A DNA stretch of 64,000 nucleotides from Geothrix sp. 21YS21S-4 (GCF_030845995.1 NZ_CP132719.1:248001-312000); one strand, 5' to 3'. Counted from the stretch's first letter, positions 43,492 through 52,507 are shown. Notes: generated by a model from the letters alone, not told the origin. Program-made: numbers and translations.

Positions 43492-43739
43492 TGCATTCCT
43501 CCTTAGGCGGGACTGGAACCCAGCCCTGCATCTGTATCGATTCTGAGATTAAGACTCATTGCTGTAGCAACTGTCAAAGGGCATGTGATGAAGATCACCA
43601 GCCGAACGGGAACCTTCCCTGATCGTCAGCGCAAATGCAGGTTTCACTGGGAAAATGACCGCCTGGTCGATTGCGCAACGCGCCCTTTTGGGGTTTGGTG
43701 AAAGGGCGGAACCCTTCGGCGATCCGCGGTGGAGCGGGG

Positions 43740-44843
43740 ATGGACGAGAAGCACGCGATCAAGCATTTCGCTCCGGGCTGGTTCGCGGTGGTCATGGGCA
43801 CGGGAGGGCTCGCCAACATCCTCTGCCTGTGGGGAACCCCCGCCTTGCGGACCCTCGGCATGGGCATCGCGGCCCTGGCGGGCGCGGCCTACGTCGCGGT
43901 GCTGGTGCCCTGGCTGCTGCGCTGGATCCACCACTTCGAGTACGTGCGCCGGGACCTCCACCATCCGGTGGCCTCCAATTTCTTCGTCACCATGCCCGTG
44001 GCCACCGTCATCCTCGGCACCAACCTCCACCTGATCTGGAGCCCCTTCCTCGGTCCGGAGCGGACGTTCGCCCTGATGGTCGCGTGCTGGGCCGTCGCCA
44101 TCGCGGGCGTGGCCTTCTTCACGGTGGTGACCACCTTCCGCTTCATCCGGGCCGAGGCGCCGCCCGCGCCCGAGACCATGAACTTCTCGTGGATCATGGC
44201 GCCCATCGCGAACATGGCCCTCCTTCTGCTGGGGAATCCCCTCTGCGGGCGGGCGCTGCAGTTGCGGCCCCACTGGTGTCCCACGATCTTCGTGATGAAT
44301 GGGGCCATGTTGGGCATCGGCTTCTTTCTGTTCCTGTTCATCGGGGCCATCATCTTCGTCCGGCTGGCGCAGCATCCCCTTCCGCCGGCGGAAACCACGC
44401 CCACCTTCGGGATCTTCCTGAGCGCCGCGGGACTGGCGGTGAGCGGATTGCTGGACCTCGGCGCGTCGGCCCGCGCCCTGGGGATCCTTGAGGAGACGGC
44501 CCTCCTCGCTATCGGCGCGGCGGCCGTGTGGGGCTTCGGGATGTGGATCCTGGCCCTGATCCTGGTCATCTGCGTTCACCAGCTCCGCCGCGGCGGAATC
44601 CCCTTCAGCCTGGGCTGGTGGGCCTTCGTGTTTCCCCTCGCGGCCTACACCATCGGGAGCCAGAAGCTCGCCGCCCGGTTCCCCACGCTCCTCACCCGCG
44701 GCTACGCCGCCGCGCTGACGGTGCTGCTGGCGGCGCTGTGGGCCTACATCCTGGTGAACACGCTGCGGGCCCTCGCCCGGGGCACCCTCTTCGTGGGCAA
44801 GCCTCTCGTCCCGGCGCCTCTCACGGAAGAGCCCTCCGGCTAG
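43740..44843 (+). CDS. TehA/SLAC1-family anion or dicarboxylate transporter
   Basis: 367 residues, ten hydrophobic helices. APGWFAVVMGTGGLANIL near residue 11 is the typical first-helix motif of the TDT family (TehA, Mae1, SLAC1: FAxVMGTGxLA), and FSLGWWAFVFPLAAYTIGS near 302 is the conserved last-third motif. Members move tellurite, C4-dicarboxylates, sulfite or chloride; which of these applies cannot be read from sequence. GGAGCGGGG directly precedes the ATG at 43740. The stop codon TAG shares CTAG with the convergent c-di-GMP gene. Confidence 0.9.
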   Translation: MDEKHAIKHFAPGWFAVVMGTGGLANILCLWGTPALRTLGMGIAALAGAAYVAVLVPWLLRWIHHFEYVRRDLHHPVASNFFVTMPVATVILGTNLHLIWSPFLGPERTFALMVACWAVAIAGVAFFTVVTTFRFIRAEAPPAPETMNFSWIMAPIANMALLLLGNPLCGRALQLRPHWCPTIFVMNGAMLGIGFFLFLFIGAIIFVRLAQHPLPPAETTPTFGIFLSAAGLAVSGLLDLGASARALGILEETALLAIGAAAVWGFGMWILALILVICVHQLRRGGIPFSLGWWAFVFPLAAYTIGSQKLAARFPTLLTRGYAAALTVLLAALWAYILVNTLRALARGTLFVGKPLVPAPLTEEPSG

Positions 44844-46663
44844 ACGCTCAGCGCTCCGCCGGCCTCCAGAGGGGAAGGCTGCTGCCGGCGGCGCTCCAGA
44901 AAGCAGCTGCAGCCGGGCTGCTGCTTGGCCATCTTCTTGGCGCCGCTGGCGGCGGTGGCGATCTCGTGGTGGTTCGCGTAGGCGCCGGGCTGGACGTGCA
45001 CCACGCCGATGGAGATGGACGCCAGGGGATGGAAGACGATCTGTCCCTTCCGGTCCTCGGACGGATAGCCGCCGGCGGCCAGGTCGTGGGGGTGGAAGAA
45101 GGTGTGCCGCCCGCGCTCGAAGCGGTCGAGAAAGGCCCCCGTCCTCGGTTCCCAGCCCTCTTCGGGGATCGCCAGGATGAAGTCGTCGCCCCCCACGTGG
45201 CCGACGAAATCCCCCGGCTCGTCGAAACATTCCTGAAGCAGGAGGCCCGTCCACTGGATCAGTTCGTCGCCGCGCCGGTAGCCGTAGACGTCGTTGTAGG
45301 GCTTGAAGTGATCCAGGTCGCAGTAACAGACCATGAAGGGCGCGCCCTGCTCCAGGCGGCCCTCCAGGTGCTCGTGGATGGGGACGTTGCCCGGCAGCTG
45401 GGTGAGGGGATTGGCGTACCGGGCCGAGGCCAGCTGCATCTGGGTGATCTCCCGCATCAGGTCATGGCCCGAGCCCATTCCGGCGTAGCGTCCGTTTTGG
45501 GTGATGACGAACCCCAGCAGGATGTGCCGCGGGTCCGACGCCACCACCCGCTCGCTCAGGTCGTGGATGGGGATGGAGCGGTCCACCACCAGGAAGGCCT
45601 CTTCCATGAACTGCGTGCAGGAGCGCTTCCCGTAGAGTTCGGGGCTGAAGGGGCGGGACATGACGTCGATGAAGGAGTGCCGCCCCAGCAGCCCGACGGG
45701 AATGCCGTCCGCCACCACGGGCAGCGACTGGAGTTCCGGCTGGCGCAGGAAGCGGGCCTGGATGTCGAGGTTGCTCTGGTGGGGTTCGGCGGGGGGAATG
45801 GGGAGCAGCAGCCGCTCGGCCGTGGAGCGCTGGGTGGAGGAGGGCGGCCGGGAGGCCGAGGGCCGGACGGGGCGCAGGCGGTGGTGGAGCTCGTGGGAGA
45901 TCCTCAGGTCGGGCTGGGGCCGCGGCTTTCCGAGCAGGAAGCCCTGGCCGTAGTCGATGCCCAGCTCCTGGATGACGGCGAGATCCGCGTCGGTCTCGAT
46001 GCCCTCCGCCACCACCCGGGCGCCCATCCGCCCCGCCAGGTCGCGGATGGACTGGAGGAAGTGCAGCTTCACCGGATCGGCGCCCACGCCCTGGACGAAG
46101 TGCTTGTCCACCTTCACGAATTCGGGCTTCAGCTCGGACCATAGGCGGAGGCTGGAGAAGCCCTCTCCCAGGTCGTCCAGGGCGATGGTGAAGCCCAGGG
46201 CGCGGAGGTACTGCGCGGCCTCCAGGAGCGGGGCGTACTCGAAGGTCGGCTGGCTCTCCGTGAGCTCGATGACCACGTTGCTCGGCAGCAGCCCCAGCTG
46301 GTTCACCAGGTCGGAGCCCACCGACGCCCGGCTGCGCGCGTCCAGAAGGGCGCTGGGGCTCAGGTTCACGAAGATCCGGTGGTGGGTCGCCAGCTGCGAC
46401 CACACGCCGAGGATGGATTCGATGCACGACCGCTCCAGCTCCGCGAGCATCCCCGCGCAGCGGGCCACACCCAGCAGGTTCAGCGGGGCCTGGAGGACGG
46501 AATCGCTCGGGCCCCGGATCAGGCCCTCGAAGCCGTACAGCTCCCCGATGCGGAGGTCGAGGATCGGCTGGAAGCGGGGCGACAGCGCCCGCCGGTCCAG
46601 AATGGCCCGCAACTCGGCCATCAGGGGATTGGCGTCCGCCGGGAGGTTGGTGGGCTCGGACAT
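44840..46663 (-). CDS. EAL-CBS-GGDEF c-di-GMP signalling protein
   Basis: 607 residues. EAL domain (about 15-260): catalytic motif present as FEGLIRG (EGL for EAL), VNLSPSALLD, IELTESQ, LDDLGEGFSSL, VKVDKHF, AEGIET and YGQGFLLGKP, so all metal-binding acids are in place. Two CBS domains (about 285-410) follow, then a GGDEF domain (about 430-590) with DLDHFKPYNDVYGYRRGDEL and an active-site GHVGGDDFIL, GGDDF in place of GGDEF. Likely a phosphodiesterase, with a GTP-binding or weak cyclase half under CBS (adenosine nucleotide) control. ATG 46663 has GGAG six bases upstream; the open frame beyond it is antisense to the chemoreceptor gene. Confidence 0.9.
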   Translation of the reverse strand: MSEPTNLPADANPLMAELRAILDRRALSPRFQPILDLRIGELYGFEGLIRGPSDSVLQAPLNLLGVARCAGMLAELERSCIESILGVWSQLATHHRIFVNLSPSALLDARSRASVGSDLVNQLGLLPSNVVIELTESQPTFEYAPLLEAAQYLRALGFTIALDDLGEGFSSLRLWSELKPEFVKVDKHFVQGVGADPVKLHFLQSIRDLAGRMGARVVAEGIETDADLAVIQELGIDYGQGFLLGKPRPQPDLRISHELHHRLRPVRPSASRPPSSTQRSTAERLLLPIPPAEPHQSNLDIQARFLRQPELQSLPVVADGIPVGLLGRHSFIDVMSRPFSPELYGKRSCTQFMEEAFLVVDRSIPIHDLSERVVASDPRHILLGFVITQNGRYAGMGSGHDLMREITQMQLASARYANPLTQLPGNVPIHEHLEGRLEQGAPFMVCYCDLDHFKPYNDVYGYRRGDELIQWTGLLLQECFDEPGDFVGHVGGDDFILAIPEEGWEPRTGAFLDRFERGRHTFFHPHDLAAGGYPSEDRKGQIVFHPLASISIGVVHVQPGAYANHHEIATAASGAKKMAKQQPGCSCFLERRRQQPSPLEAGGALSV

Positions 46664-46825
46664 GGAGCACTCCATGGCCCCTTTGTCGTCGTTTGCGGGG
46701 AGGCTCCCGTGACGGCCCGGTGATTTCGGGGAAACAAGTGGCGCTCCGTGGGCCGTTACCGAAAAGGTGCAGGCAGGTTCCCTGAGGGGCACGCCGTTGT
46801 TCGGCGACCAGCCGATCCATAAAGG

Positions 46826-48382
46826 ATGCAGAGAGCATCTTCCATGTGGCGCCGCTGGTCCCTCCGCCGCCGAATCTTCGGCGGCACTCTTCTGTTCGCG
46901 GTGGCGCTCACCCTGGTGATGACCCTGGGAGCGGGCCTGATCCTGGGGTCCATGCTGACCTCGGGCCTGCGCGATTCCGGGCGCAAGGCGGTGGCCGCCG
47001 CGGTGGAATCCGTCCGGTCGTGGATCGGCTACGACGATGCGGCCAACACGACGAAGGAGCTGAACAACCTCCAGGACGAATCCATCGTCCGGGTGCTGAC
47101 CTGCACCTGGGATGAGGGCGCGCGGACCTGGACGGCCTTCGCCCAATCGGAGAAGGCGGGCGCGCCTGCGGCCGATCCCACCGACATCCTCAAGGCGCTT
47201 CCCGCGCCGCCTGCGGCCGAGGCGTTCCTGTCCCTCCCCGACGTGAAGGGCTTCCTGCTGATCGGGCGCACCCTCAACCTGGAGCGGGGGAACCGCATTG
47301 CGGCGGTGGTCGCCGTGCTGGACGCCGGGCCGGCCCGTGCCCGCCGCAACCAGCGCATCCTGCTTCTCGGGCTCGTGGGACTGGCCGCGGGGGGCTGCGG
47401 GGCCCTGGGGGCGGCCTACCTCGCCAAGCGGCTGCTGGGGCCGCTGGAGATCATCGAAGCCCGGATGCGGGACATCTCGGAAGGGGACGGCAACCTCACC
47501 CTGCGCCTGGACGAGCGCGGCGAGGACGAGCTGGCCCGCCTGGCCCGCCACTTCAACCGGTTCGTGGACAACATCCAGCGCATCGTCCAGCAGGTGTCGG
47601 CCACGTCCACCCACCTGGGCGCCAGCGCCTCCCAGCTCGCGGCGGGCATGTCCGGGATGGGCGATCGCGCCCAGGAGGTCTCCCGCTCCGCGGAACACCA
47701 GACCGCCAGCGTGTCGGCGAGCACCGCCACCATCCAGGGGATCGCCCTCGCCGCCCACGAAGTCTCCCGGAACGTGGGCCACGCCCTGCAGGTCTTCCAG
47801 AGGGCCGAGGCCGCCGCGGACCAGGGTGGGGCGGCCGTGGAGGGCGCCGTCCAGGGCATGGAGGCCATCCATCACACGTCGCGGGAGATCGGCCGGATCC
47901 TCACCGTGATCACCGAGATCGCCAACCAGACGAACCTGCTGTCCCTCAACGCCGCCATCGAGGCGGCCAAGGCCGGCGCCCACGGCAAGGGCTTCGCCGT
48001 GGTGGCCGACGAGGTCCGCAAGCTGGCCGAGCGCAGCGCCCTCGCCGTGAAGGAGATCTCCACCCTGATCTCGACCTCGGATCGCGCGATTACCGATGGC
48101 AGCCGCATGGTCCACGCCGCCGGTGAGGCCCTCCAGAGCATCCAGGGCGCCATCCGGGAATCCGCCGCCGGCCTCAGAACCGTGGGAGAGCAGAGCGAGG
48201 CTCAGCAGCAGGGCCGGCAATCCGTGGTGGCCACCATGGAACACCTCAGCGCCATCGCGGGAAAGAACGTCGCCTCACTGGGGGAGATGGCGTTGACCAT
48301 CCAGGAATCGATCGGCAGCGTGGAAGCCCTACAGCAGCTCGCCCGGGAGCTGAATGGTTTGGTGGCGCGCTTCCGGGCCTGA
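46826..48382 (+). CDS. Methyl-accepting chemotaxis protein
   Basis: 518 residues. TM1 near 20-43 ([19 protein letters not shown]), a periplasmic sensor of about 130 residues without a recognised fold, TM2 near 178-200, HAMP ([20 protein letters not shown]), and a signalling domain of the chemotaxis class with the hairpin tip [20 protein letters not shown] near 371 and [17 protein letters not shown]. The carboxy-terminal pentapeptide for CheR/CheB is absent. ATG at 46844 is a possible shorter start. No che genes nearby. The adjacent divergent gene is the c-di-GMP protein. Confidence 0.93.
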   Translation: MQRASSMWRRWSLRRRIFGGTLLFAVALTLVMTLGAGLILGSMLTSGLRDSGRKAVAAAVESVRSWIGYDDAANTTKELNNLQDESIVRVLTCTWDEGARTWTAFAQSEKAGAPAADPTDILKALPAPPAAEAFLSLPDVKGFLLIGRTLNLERGNRIAAVVAVLDAGPARARRNQRILLLGLVGLAAGGCGALGAAYLAKRLLGPLEIIEARMRDISEGDGNLTLRLDERGEDELARLARHFNRFVDNIQRIVQQVSATSTHLGASASQLAAGMSGMGDRAQEVSRSAEHQTASVSASTATIQGIALAAHEVSRNVGHALQVFQRAEAAADQGGAAVEGAVQGMEAIHHTSREIGRILTVITEIANQTNLLSLNAAIEAAKAGAHGKGFAVVADEVRKLAERSALAVKEISTLISTSDRAITDGSRMVHAAGEALQSIQGAIRESAAGLRTVGEQSEAQQQGRQSVVATMEHLSAIAGKNVASLGEMALTIQESIGSVEALQQLARELNGLVARFRA

Positions 48383-48417
48383 TGGGGCCCAGCGGGGACC
48401 TGGTGGGCTGTATCCGG

Positions 48418-50502
48418 TCAGGGCTTTTCGGGGGGCAGGCCCAGGCCCCAGAAATAATCGTTCAGGAACGCCTTGTAGTCCTTTTTGGTGATGAATCCCA
48501 GAAGATCGAAGAGGCGCGGGGTGGTGACGAACTTCCAGCGGAAGTTGGTCTGGCTCGACTTCAGCCACGTCAAGAAGACGTCGTCACCTAACTCCTGATG
48601 GAGGGCATGGAGCAGCAGGGGGCCTTTCCCGTAAAGGAGATCCCGCCGAGCGATCCAGGTTTCCCTCGGGTCTTCGAATCGGATGTCGTTGGCGAGGGGA
48701 ATGGGCCCCTTGCTCTGGGATTGCTTTGCCTGGGCTTTCCAGATGGCGACCACCTGTGCAAAACGGTTCTTCCCCTTGGTATCGCGGTCATACAGAGCCG
48801 CGCAGTAGTCGGCGAAGGCTTCGGTGATCCATTGGTCCTGCGGGCTGGGCATTTTCACCATGATTCCCCAGTACTGGTGGGCGATCTCATGGGCGAGGAC
48901 ATGCCGCACATCCATCGTGCGAATGGAGATGTTGCGTTGGGCGTAGGTCCCGTAAGCATCGGCGAGCTCCTGCATTTGCCGGATGGTCTGGGCCTGTTCG
49001 AAGGCGTCGCGGGTGATGTACATCATTCCGGCCGGCGCCTGTCCGTAACCCCATTCGTTCTTTTCGACGATGAGGAATTCCTTGAACGGAAAGGGGCCTA
49101 GGAAGGTCTCGTAGTAGCGGATGACATTGCGGGTCTGCTCCTTGAAGACCTTGTTCACGGGACCGGGCTTGAATCCGTAGGTGGCGATCCGCACCGTGAG
49201 GCCGTCGCGCACATCCTCATCCAGGTAGTACTTTCCACCGAGGATGGTGGCAAAGCAGATGGGCTGTTCCGTGCGGGTCTCCACCAGGTTCCAGTCCCCG
49301 TCCTTCTCCCGCCGGACCGTTCCTCCGGGCATAAAGGCCAGCCAGTCCCCGCGCGTTCGGACCGTGCCGTGGAAGGTGTACCACTCTCCATTGAACCCCT
49401 TGGACGTGGGGTACCAACCTTCCTTCACACCCAGTTGCCAATAGTTGCTTCCGCCGGGCTGGATCAGGAAATCGCCTTCGTATTCGACCTGAAGGGTGAA
49501 GGGGACACCTCGGGTGGCGGGTTGGGGAAGGCACACGGCGAACAGGTCGTGGGAGTGGCTGAACGGCAGCGGCTTTCCGGCCCCGTCAGTCACACTGCGG
49601 ATGCGGATATGTCGAGTGGTTTTGGGCTCCGCGATGCTCGACCAAAAGTCGAACGTGAACAGGCGCAATCCACCTTCCAAAGGCATGAGCGTTTGGCGGC
49701 TGACGAGGGTCGCCTGCCGGTTGTCCTCGGTCCTGAGATCCACGTCGAGGGCGTTGATCCGGAAGTGCGCTGGGGGGGCGTCCTTGCGCGGATCCCAGCG
49801 GAGGTACTGCCCGGAGAGCGGCGCGAGATAGTGCCAATCCTTAAGATCCGGATTGGCGCTTTGAAGGGGACGCACCGCCGCCAGCGTTTCTTCCATGGCT
49901 TCCACGTCGTCGTAGCGATACAGCCAATGTCGGCCGTTCCCTTCCAGCTCGATGACGGCCACCGCCCGATTCGGCGCGTTCAAAGTCTGGGAGGCCAACA
50001 AATGACCGGGGAAGTAGCCATCCACCTTTTGCCATCTGTCGGCAAAGGCGGCATAGCCAGCCGGGTTTTCCTCTGCGAATTGCCCTTCCCACGCCGGCAG
50101 GGCGAACCCGGCCAAGAGGATGCGGGCCCGGGTGAAGGGAATATTCACCACCCGGGCGGAGCTTTCCTTCGTGGGCGGGAGCTTGGTGAGCTCCTTGACG
50201 CTCTGCTCCACCAGGGGCCACTCAGGTTCGAAGGTGGACGTGTAGCTGAAGCGGCCGTTCCCTTCGAGAAAGAGACCTGCGTCTTGTTCGCCGCGGCGGA
50301 GGGGGGCCCAGCGCCCTGAAAATTGGATCCGGCTTTTCCCTACGGTGAAGGAGACCTCCTGGCTTCCCGTTCTGCTGGGCCCGAGGCGGAGAGCTTCCAC
50401 GGACTCGAAGGGATCGGAAGGAACCTGAGCCCTGACCGCGGCGCCGAACATGAGGAACAGGCACGCCATCGCCCGGAACCGCAGAGTAAAAGGAGCAGCC
50501 AT
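48418..50502 (-). CDS. M1-family zinc aminopeptidase-like protein, exported
   Basis: 694 residues with signal peptide (MACLFLMFGAAVRAQ within the first 26). Zinc motif HEIAHQYWGIMVKMPSPQDQ followed by WITEAFADY near 545-575, i.e. HExxH-18-E of the M1 (gluzincin) group. The GAMEN-type exopeptidase motif appears only as YGQAPAGMMYI, so substrate-end specificity is uncertain. Long N-terminal region of ~250 residues without clear domain. Codon use is noticeably less GC-rich than in neighbours, which may mean more recent acquisition. The interval 50503-50644 upstream holds nothing I can name. Confidence 0.85.
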   Translation of the reverse strand: MAAPFTLRFRAMACLFLMFGAAVRAQVPSDPFESVEALRLGPSRTGSQEVSFTVGKSRIQFSGRWAPLRRGEQDAGLFLEGNGRFSYTSTFEPEWPLVEQSVKELTKLPPTKESSARVVNIPFTRARILLAGFALPAWEGQFAEENPAGYAAFADRWQKVDGYFPGHLLASQTLNAPNRAVAVIELEGNGRHWLYRYDDVEAMEETLAAVRPLQSANPDLKDWHYLAPLSGQYLRWDPRKDAPPAHFRINALDVDLRTEDNRQATLVSRQTLMPLEGGLRLFTFDFWSSIAEPKTTRHIRIRSVTDGAGKPLPFSHSHDLFAVCLPQPATRGVPFTLQVEYEGDFLIQPGGSNYWQLGVKEGWYPTSKGFNGEWYTFHGTVRTRGDWLAFMPGGTVRREKDGDWNLVETRTEQPICFATILGGKYYLDEDVRDGLTVRIATYGFKPGPVNKVFKEQTRNVIRYYETFLGPFPFKEFLIVEKNEWGYGQAPAGMMYITRDAFEQAQTIRQMQELADAYGTYAQRNISIRTMDVRHVLAHEIAHQYWGIMVKMPSPQDQWITEAFADYCAALYDRDTKGKNRFAQVVAIWKAQAKQSQSKGPIPLANDIRFEDPRETWIARRDLLYGKGPLLLHALHQELGDDVFLTWLKSSQTNFRWKFVTTPRLFDLLGFITKKDYKAFLNDYFWGLGLPPEKP

Positions 50503-50696
50503 GTCGGGGCCCTTTCAGGAGGAAAGGCGAGAGACATTGAAGATGGTTGGGTCAGAAGCTACGATCCTGAATTTCCCCGCCCAAGGCAAGCGAAGTTCCC
50601 AGAACCCCATCCCCTTTTTGCTGCATGTGCGCGGGCTTTCGTACAAAAAAAGGGAGCCATGGGGCTCCCTTTTTTGAAAATCCATCAGCGCCAGGA

Positions 50697-50774
50697 CTAG
50701 TCGGTGGCGAAGGGGAGGAGTGCGATGTTGCGGGCGCGCTTGATGGCTTCCACGAGCTCGCGCTGGTGGATGGC
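50697..50774 (-). pseudogene. Copy A of the rpsR 3' end (25 codons and stop)
   Basis: Reads [25 protein letters not shown], stop, identical in protein to the S18 C-terminus. It differs from rpsR at two codons (Ala GCG to GCA, Ala GCT to GCC), both synonymous. Upstream the frame remains open for more than 60 codons, but I see no ATG, GTG or TTG in it, so it is probably not translated on its own. Confidence 0.85.
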
Positions 50775-50895
50775 AGAAGGCGACCGGTCCCGAAGGGACG
50801 TCGAGGCTCCGGGGGAGCCTTGACGAGGGAGGCTTTCGTGCGGAAAAAAAGGGAGCCGTGTGGCTCCCTTTTTTGAAAATCCATCAGCGCCAGGA

Positions 50896-50973
50896 CTAGT
50901 CGGTGGCGAAGGGGAGGAGCGCGATGTTGCGGGCACGCTTGATGGCTTCCACGAGCTCGCGCTGGTGGATGGC
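50896..50973 (-). pseudogene. Copy B of the rpsR 3' end (25 codons and stop)
   Basis: Same peptide as copy A and as rpsR itself. Differs from rpsR at two codons (Ala GCT to GCC, Arg CGC to CGT), both synonymous. The sequence 5' of the Ala codon (TCGCCTTCTGCC) replaces the rpsR sequence at that junction exactly as in copy A, so A and B share one junction. Confidence 0.85.
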
Positions 50974-51043
50974 AGAAGGCGACCGGTCCCGAAGGGACGT
51001 CGAGGCTCCGGGGGAGCCTTGACGAGGGAGGCTTTCGTGCGGA

Positions 51044-51075
51044 AAAAAAGGGAGCCGCGTGGCTCCCCTTTTTGA
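51044..51075 (-). terminator. Rho-independent terminator of rpsF-rpsR
   Basis: On the minus strand CAAAAAGGGGAGCCACGCGG and CTCCCTTTTTTT form a stable stem (GGGAGCC/GGCTCCC) with flanking A and T runs about 30 bases after the rpsR stop. Two more copies lie in the array at about 50845-50876 and 50645-50676, giving three consecutive terminators. Confidence 0.88.
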
Positions 51076-51094
51076 AAATCAATCAGCGCCAGGA

Positions 51095-51361
51095 CTAGTC
51101 GGTGGCGAAGGGGAGGAGCGCGATGTTGCGAGCGCGCTTGATGGCTTCCACGAGCTCGCGCTGGTGGATGGCGCACACGCCGCTGGTGCGGCGGGGCAGG
51201 ACCTTGCCGCGCTCGGGGGTGAAGGCCTGGAGGGTCTTCACGTCCTTGTAGTCGATCATGAGGGACTTCTCGACGCAGAACTTGCAGAACTTGGCGCGTC
51301 GTCCCCCAAAAGCCTTCTTCTTCTTGGGCTTGCCCTTCTTGGCATCGGCGCGGCGCTTCAT
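51095..51361 (-). CDS. rpsR: 30S ribosomal protein S18
   Basis: 88 residues; lysine-rich N-terminus, [20 protein letters not shown] near 25 and [20 protein letters not shown] near 52, which contains the S18 signature (R.T.GVC..HQR.L..AIKRAR). The pair of Cys at 26 and 29, with a later Cys, suggests the zinc-binding form. ATG overlaps the rpsF stop (51358-51361). rplI, often next in this operon, is absent; instead the array of rpsR 3' ends follows. Confidence 0.97.
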   Translation of the reverse strand: MKRRADAKKGKPKKKKAFGGRRAKFCKFCVEKSLMIDYKDVKTLQAFTPERGKVLPRRTSGVCAIHQRELVEAIKRARNIALLPFATD

Positions 51362-51747
51362 CCCATCACCTCTTCAGCGGAGCGTTCCTTGATCCCGGCC
51401 TGGGCCTTGCGCTTGGCCTCGCGCTCGATGCGCTGCTTGGTGCGGCCCGCGGCCTTCTCGGCCTCGTCCATGCGGACGCTGAGGTACTTGATGACCGCGT
51501 CGTGGTTGCGGAAGCGGCGCTCGAGCTCGGCGACGAGGGTGGGACCCGCGTTCATCTCGAACAGGGTGTAGTAGCCCTCGCTGAACTTCTGGATTTCGTA
51601 GGCCAGCTTCTTGCGGCCCCACTTGTCGGTCTTGAGCAGTTCGCCACCCTGCTCGGCAATGATCCCCTCGAACTGCTTGACGAGCTCATCGCTCTGCTCG
51701 TCCGTCAGCGTGGGGGAGGCGATGAAGATGGTCTCGTAGCGACGCAT
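51358..51747 (-). CDS. rpsF: 30S ribosomal protein S6
   Basis: 129 residues beginning [20 protein letters not shown], with [20 protein letters not shown] near 43 (S6 signature) and the typical Lys/Arg-rich C-terminal tail. Binds 16S rRNA together with S18. Start preceded by AGGAGG (51752-51757). Together with rpsR forms the standard two-gene unit here. Confidence 0.97.
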   Translation of the reverse strand: MRRYETIFIASPTLTDEQSDELVKQFEGIIAEQGGELLKTDKWGRKKLAYEIQKFSEGYYTLFEMNAGPTLVAELERRFRNHDAVIKYLSVRMDEAEKAAGRTKQRIEREAKRKAQAGIKERSAEEVMG

Positions 51748-51852
51748 CTGTCCTCCTTGTGGATGTGAAGCCCCCTTTGGATTCCAGGGAGCAAGGAAGA
51801 CGTCTTCCTGTGAAGACGCGAAGAATCAGTTTGGCCCGGAAGGGCAGGAAGA

Positions 51853-52452
51853 TCAATGGGAAGTCTGCGAAGCGGCCCTTCCGTCCCCCTCCCAGAACGC
51901 CGCCGGATTGACCCGATTCGCCAGGCTCCCGAGGTCCTCCGTCCCGGCCAGGAGCTCCAGGAACCGGGCGAAGGGGGCGTCCAGGGCGTCGATGCGGTCC
52001 CACTCGGCTTCGGTCCAGGGGGCCAGGACATAGTCGGCCAGGGGGCGCTGGAAGGGGCCGATGCCGAGGCGCAGTCGGGCGATGTCCCCGGTCCCCAGGC
52101 AGCCGAAGACCGAGCGCAGCCCGTTGTGCCCGCCGTCGGAGCCGTCCAGGCGGAAGCGCCCCGTGCCGAGGGGCAGGTCCTTGTCGTCGTAGAGCAGGAT
52201 CAGTTTCCGCGGATAGAGGCCGCCGGCCGCCGCCTGGGCGCAGGCTTCCCCCGAGAGGTTCATGTAGGTGCTCGGCACGAGCGCCTGGAGCCCCGGCGCC
52301 AGCGGATAGAGCGCTCCGGACGGAAAGCGGCGCGAAGGCGCGGGCGCGAGGTTCCGGTCGGCCATCCAGCGCTGGAGCATCAGCCGCCCCAGGTTGTGGC
52401 GGGTGTCCTGGTAGTCGGGGCCGGGATTGCCGAGGGGTACGAGGGTCCACAT
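51853..52452 (-). CDS. pth: Peptidyl-tRNA hydrolase
   Basis: 199 residues. Motifs: LVPLGNPGPDYQDTRHNLGR near 4 (catalytic Asn and His), PSTYMNLSGEACAQA near 60 (binding loop) and LYDDKDLPLGTGRFR near 87 (catalytic Asp), SDGGHNGLRSV near 104. The first motif starts LV.LGNPG as in Pth. Recycles peptidyl-tRNA. Downstream of rplY, as in many bacteria. Confidence 0.95.
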   Translation of the reverse strand: MWTLVPLGNPGPDYQDTRHNLGRLMLQRWMADRNLAPAPSRRFPSGALYPLAPGLQALVPSTYMNLSGEACAQAAAGGLYPRKLILLYDDKDLPLGTGRFRLDGSDGGHNGLRSVFGCLGTGDIARLRLGIGPFQRPLADYVLAPWTEAEWDRIDALDAPFARFLELLAGTEDLGSLANRVNPAAFWEGDGRAASQTSH

Positions 52453-52487
52453 CGTTGAAGAACCTATCAGCTTCCGGGAAAGCAGAA

Positions 52488-52507
52488 CGGGCGCCCTGGG
52501 GCGCCCG
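52488..52507 (-). terminator. Hairpin between rplY and pth
   Basis: CGGGCGCCC and GGGCGCCCG form a 9-bp stem with a two-base loop, about 33 bases after the rplY stop. The minus strand continues TTCTGCTTTCC, a weak U tract. Probably attenuates or ends rplY transcription ahead of pth. Confidence 0.65.

Larger units (their letters stand above)
50645..51094 (-). repeat. Tandem array of rpsR 3' ends with terminators (199-base period)
   Basis: Downstream of intact rpsR, the segment comprising the last 25 codons, TAG, 3' untranslated sequence and a terminator hairpin is repeated. Copies of TCGGTGGCGAAGGGGAGGAG start at 50701, 50900 and 51099: exact spacing of 199. Each spacer carries the hairpin GGGAGCC/GGCTCCC flanked by A- and T-runs (about 50650-50676, 50850-50876, 51049-51068), a second hairpin GGCTCC/GGAGCC and GTCCCGAAGGGAC. 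The copies differ at a few positions, so this is not a simple duplicated read. Confidence 0.95.

Noticed and set aside
46664-48244. Upstream extension of the EAL-CBS-GGDEF gene to over 1100 codons
   Set aside because: It is antisense to the chemoreceptor gene, and the ATG at 46663 has a good ribosome-binding site and matches the domain start.
50552-51176. Several overlapping frames in the rpsR array as independent proteins
   Set aside because: They only read through the repeat in other frames; similarity to S18 is confined to the 25-codon copies.
51095-51361. rplI expected after rpsR
   Set aside because: No L9-like reading frame exists downstream; the array and then the M1 peptidase gene follow.
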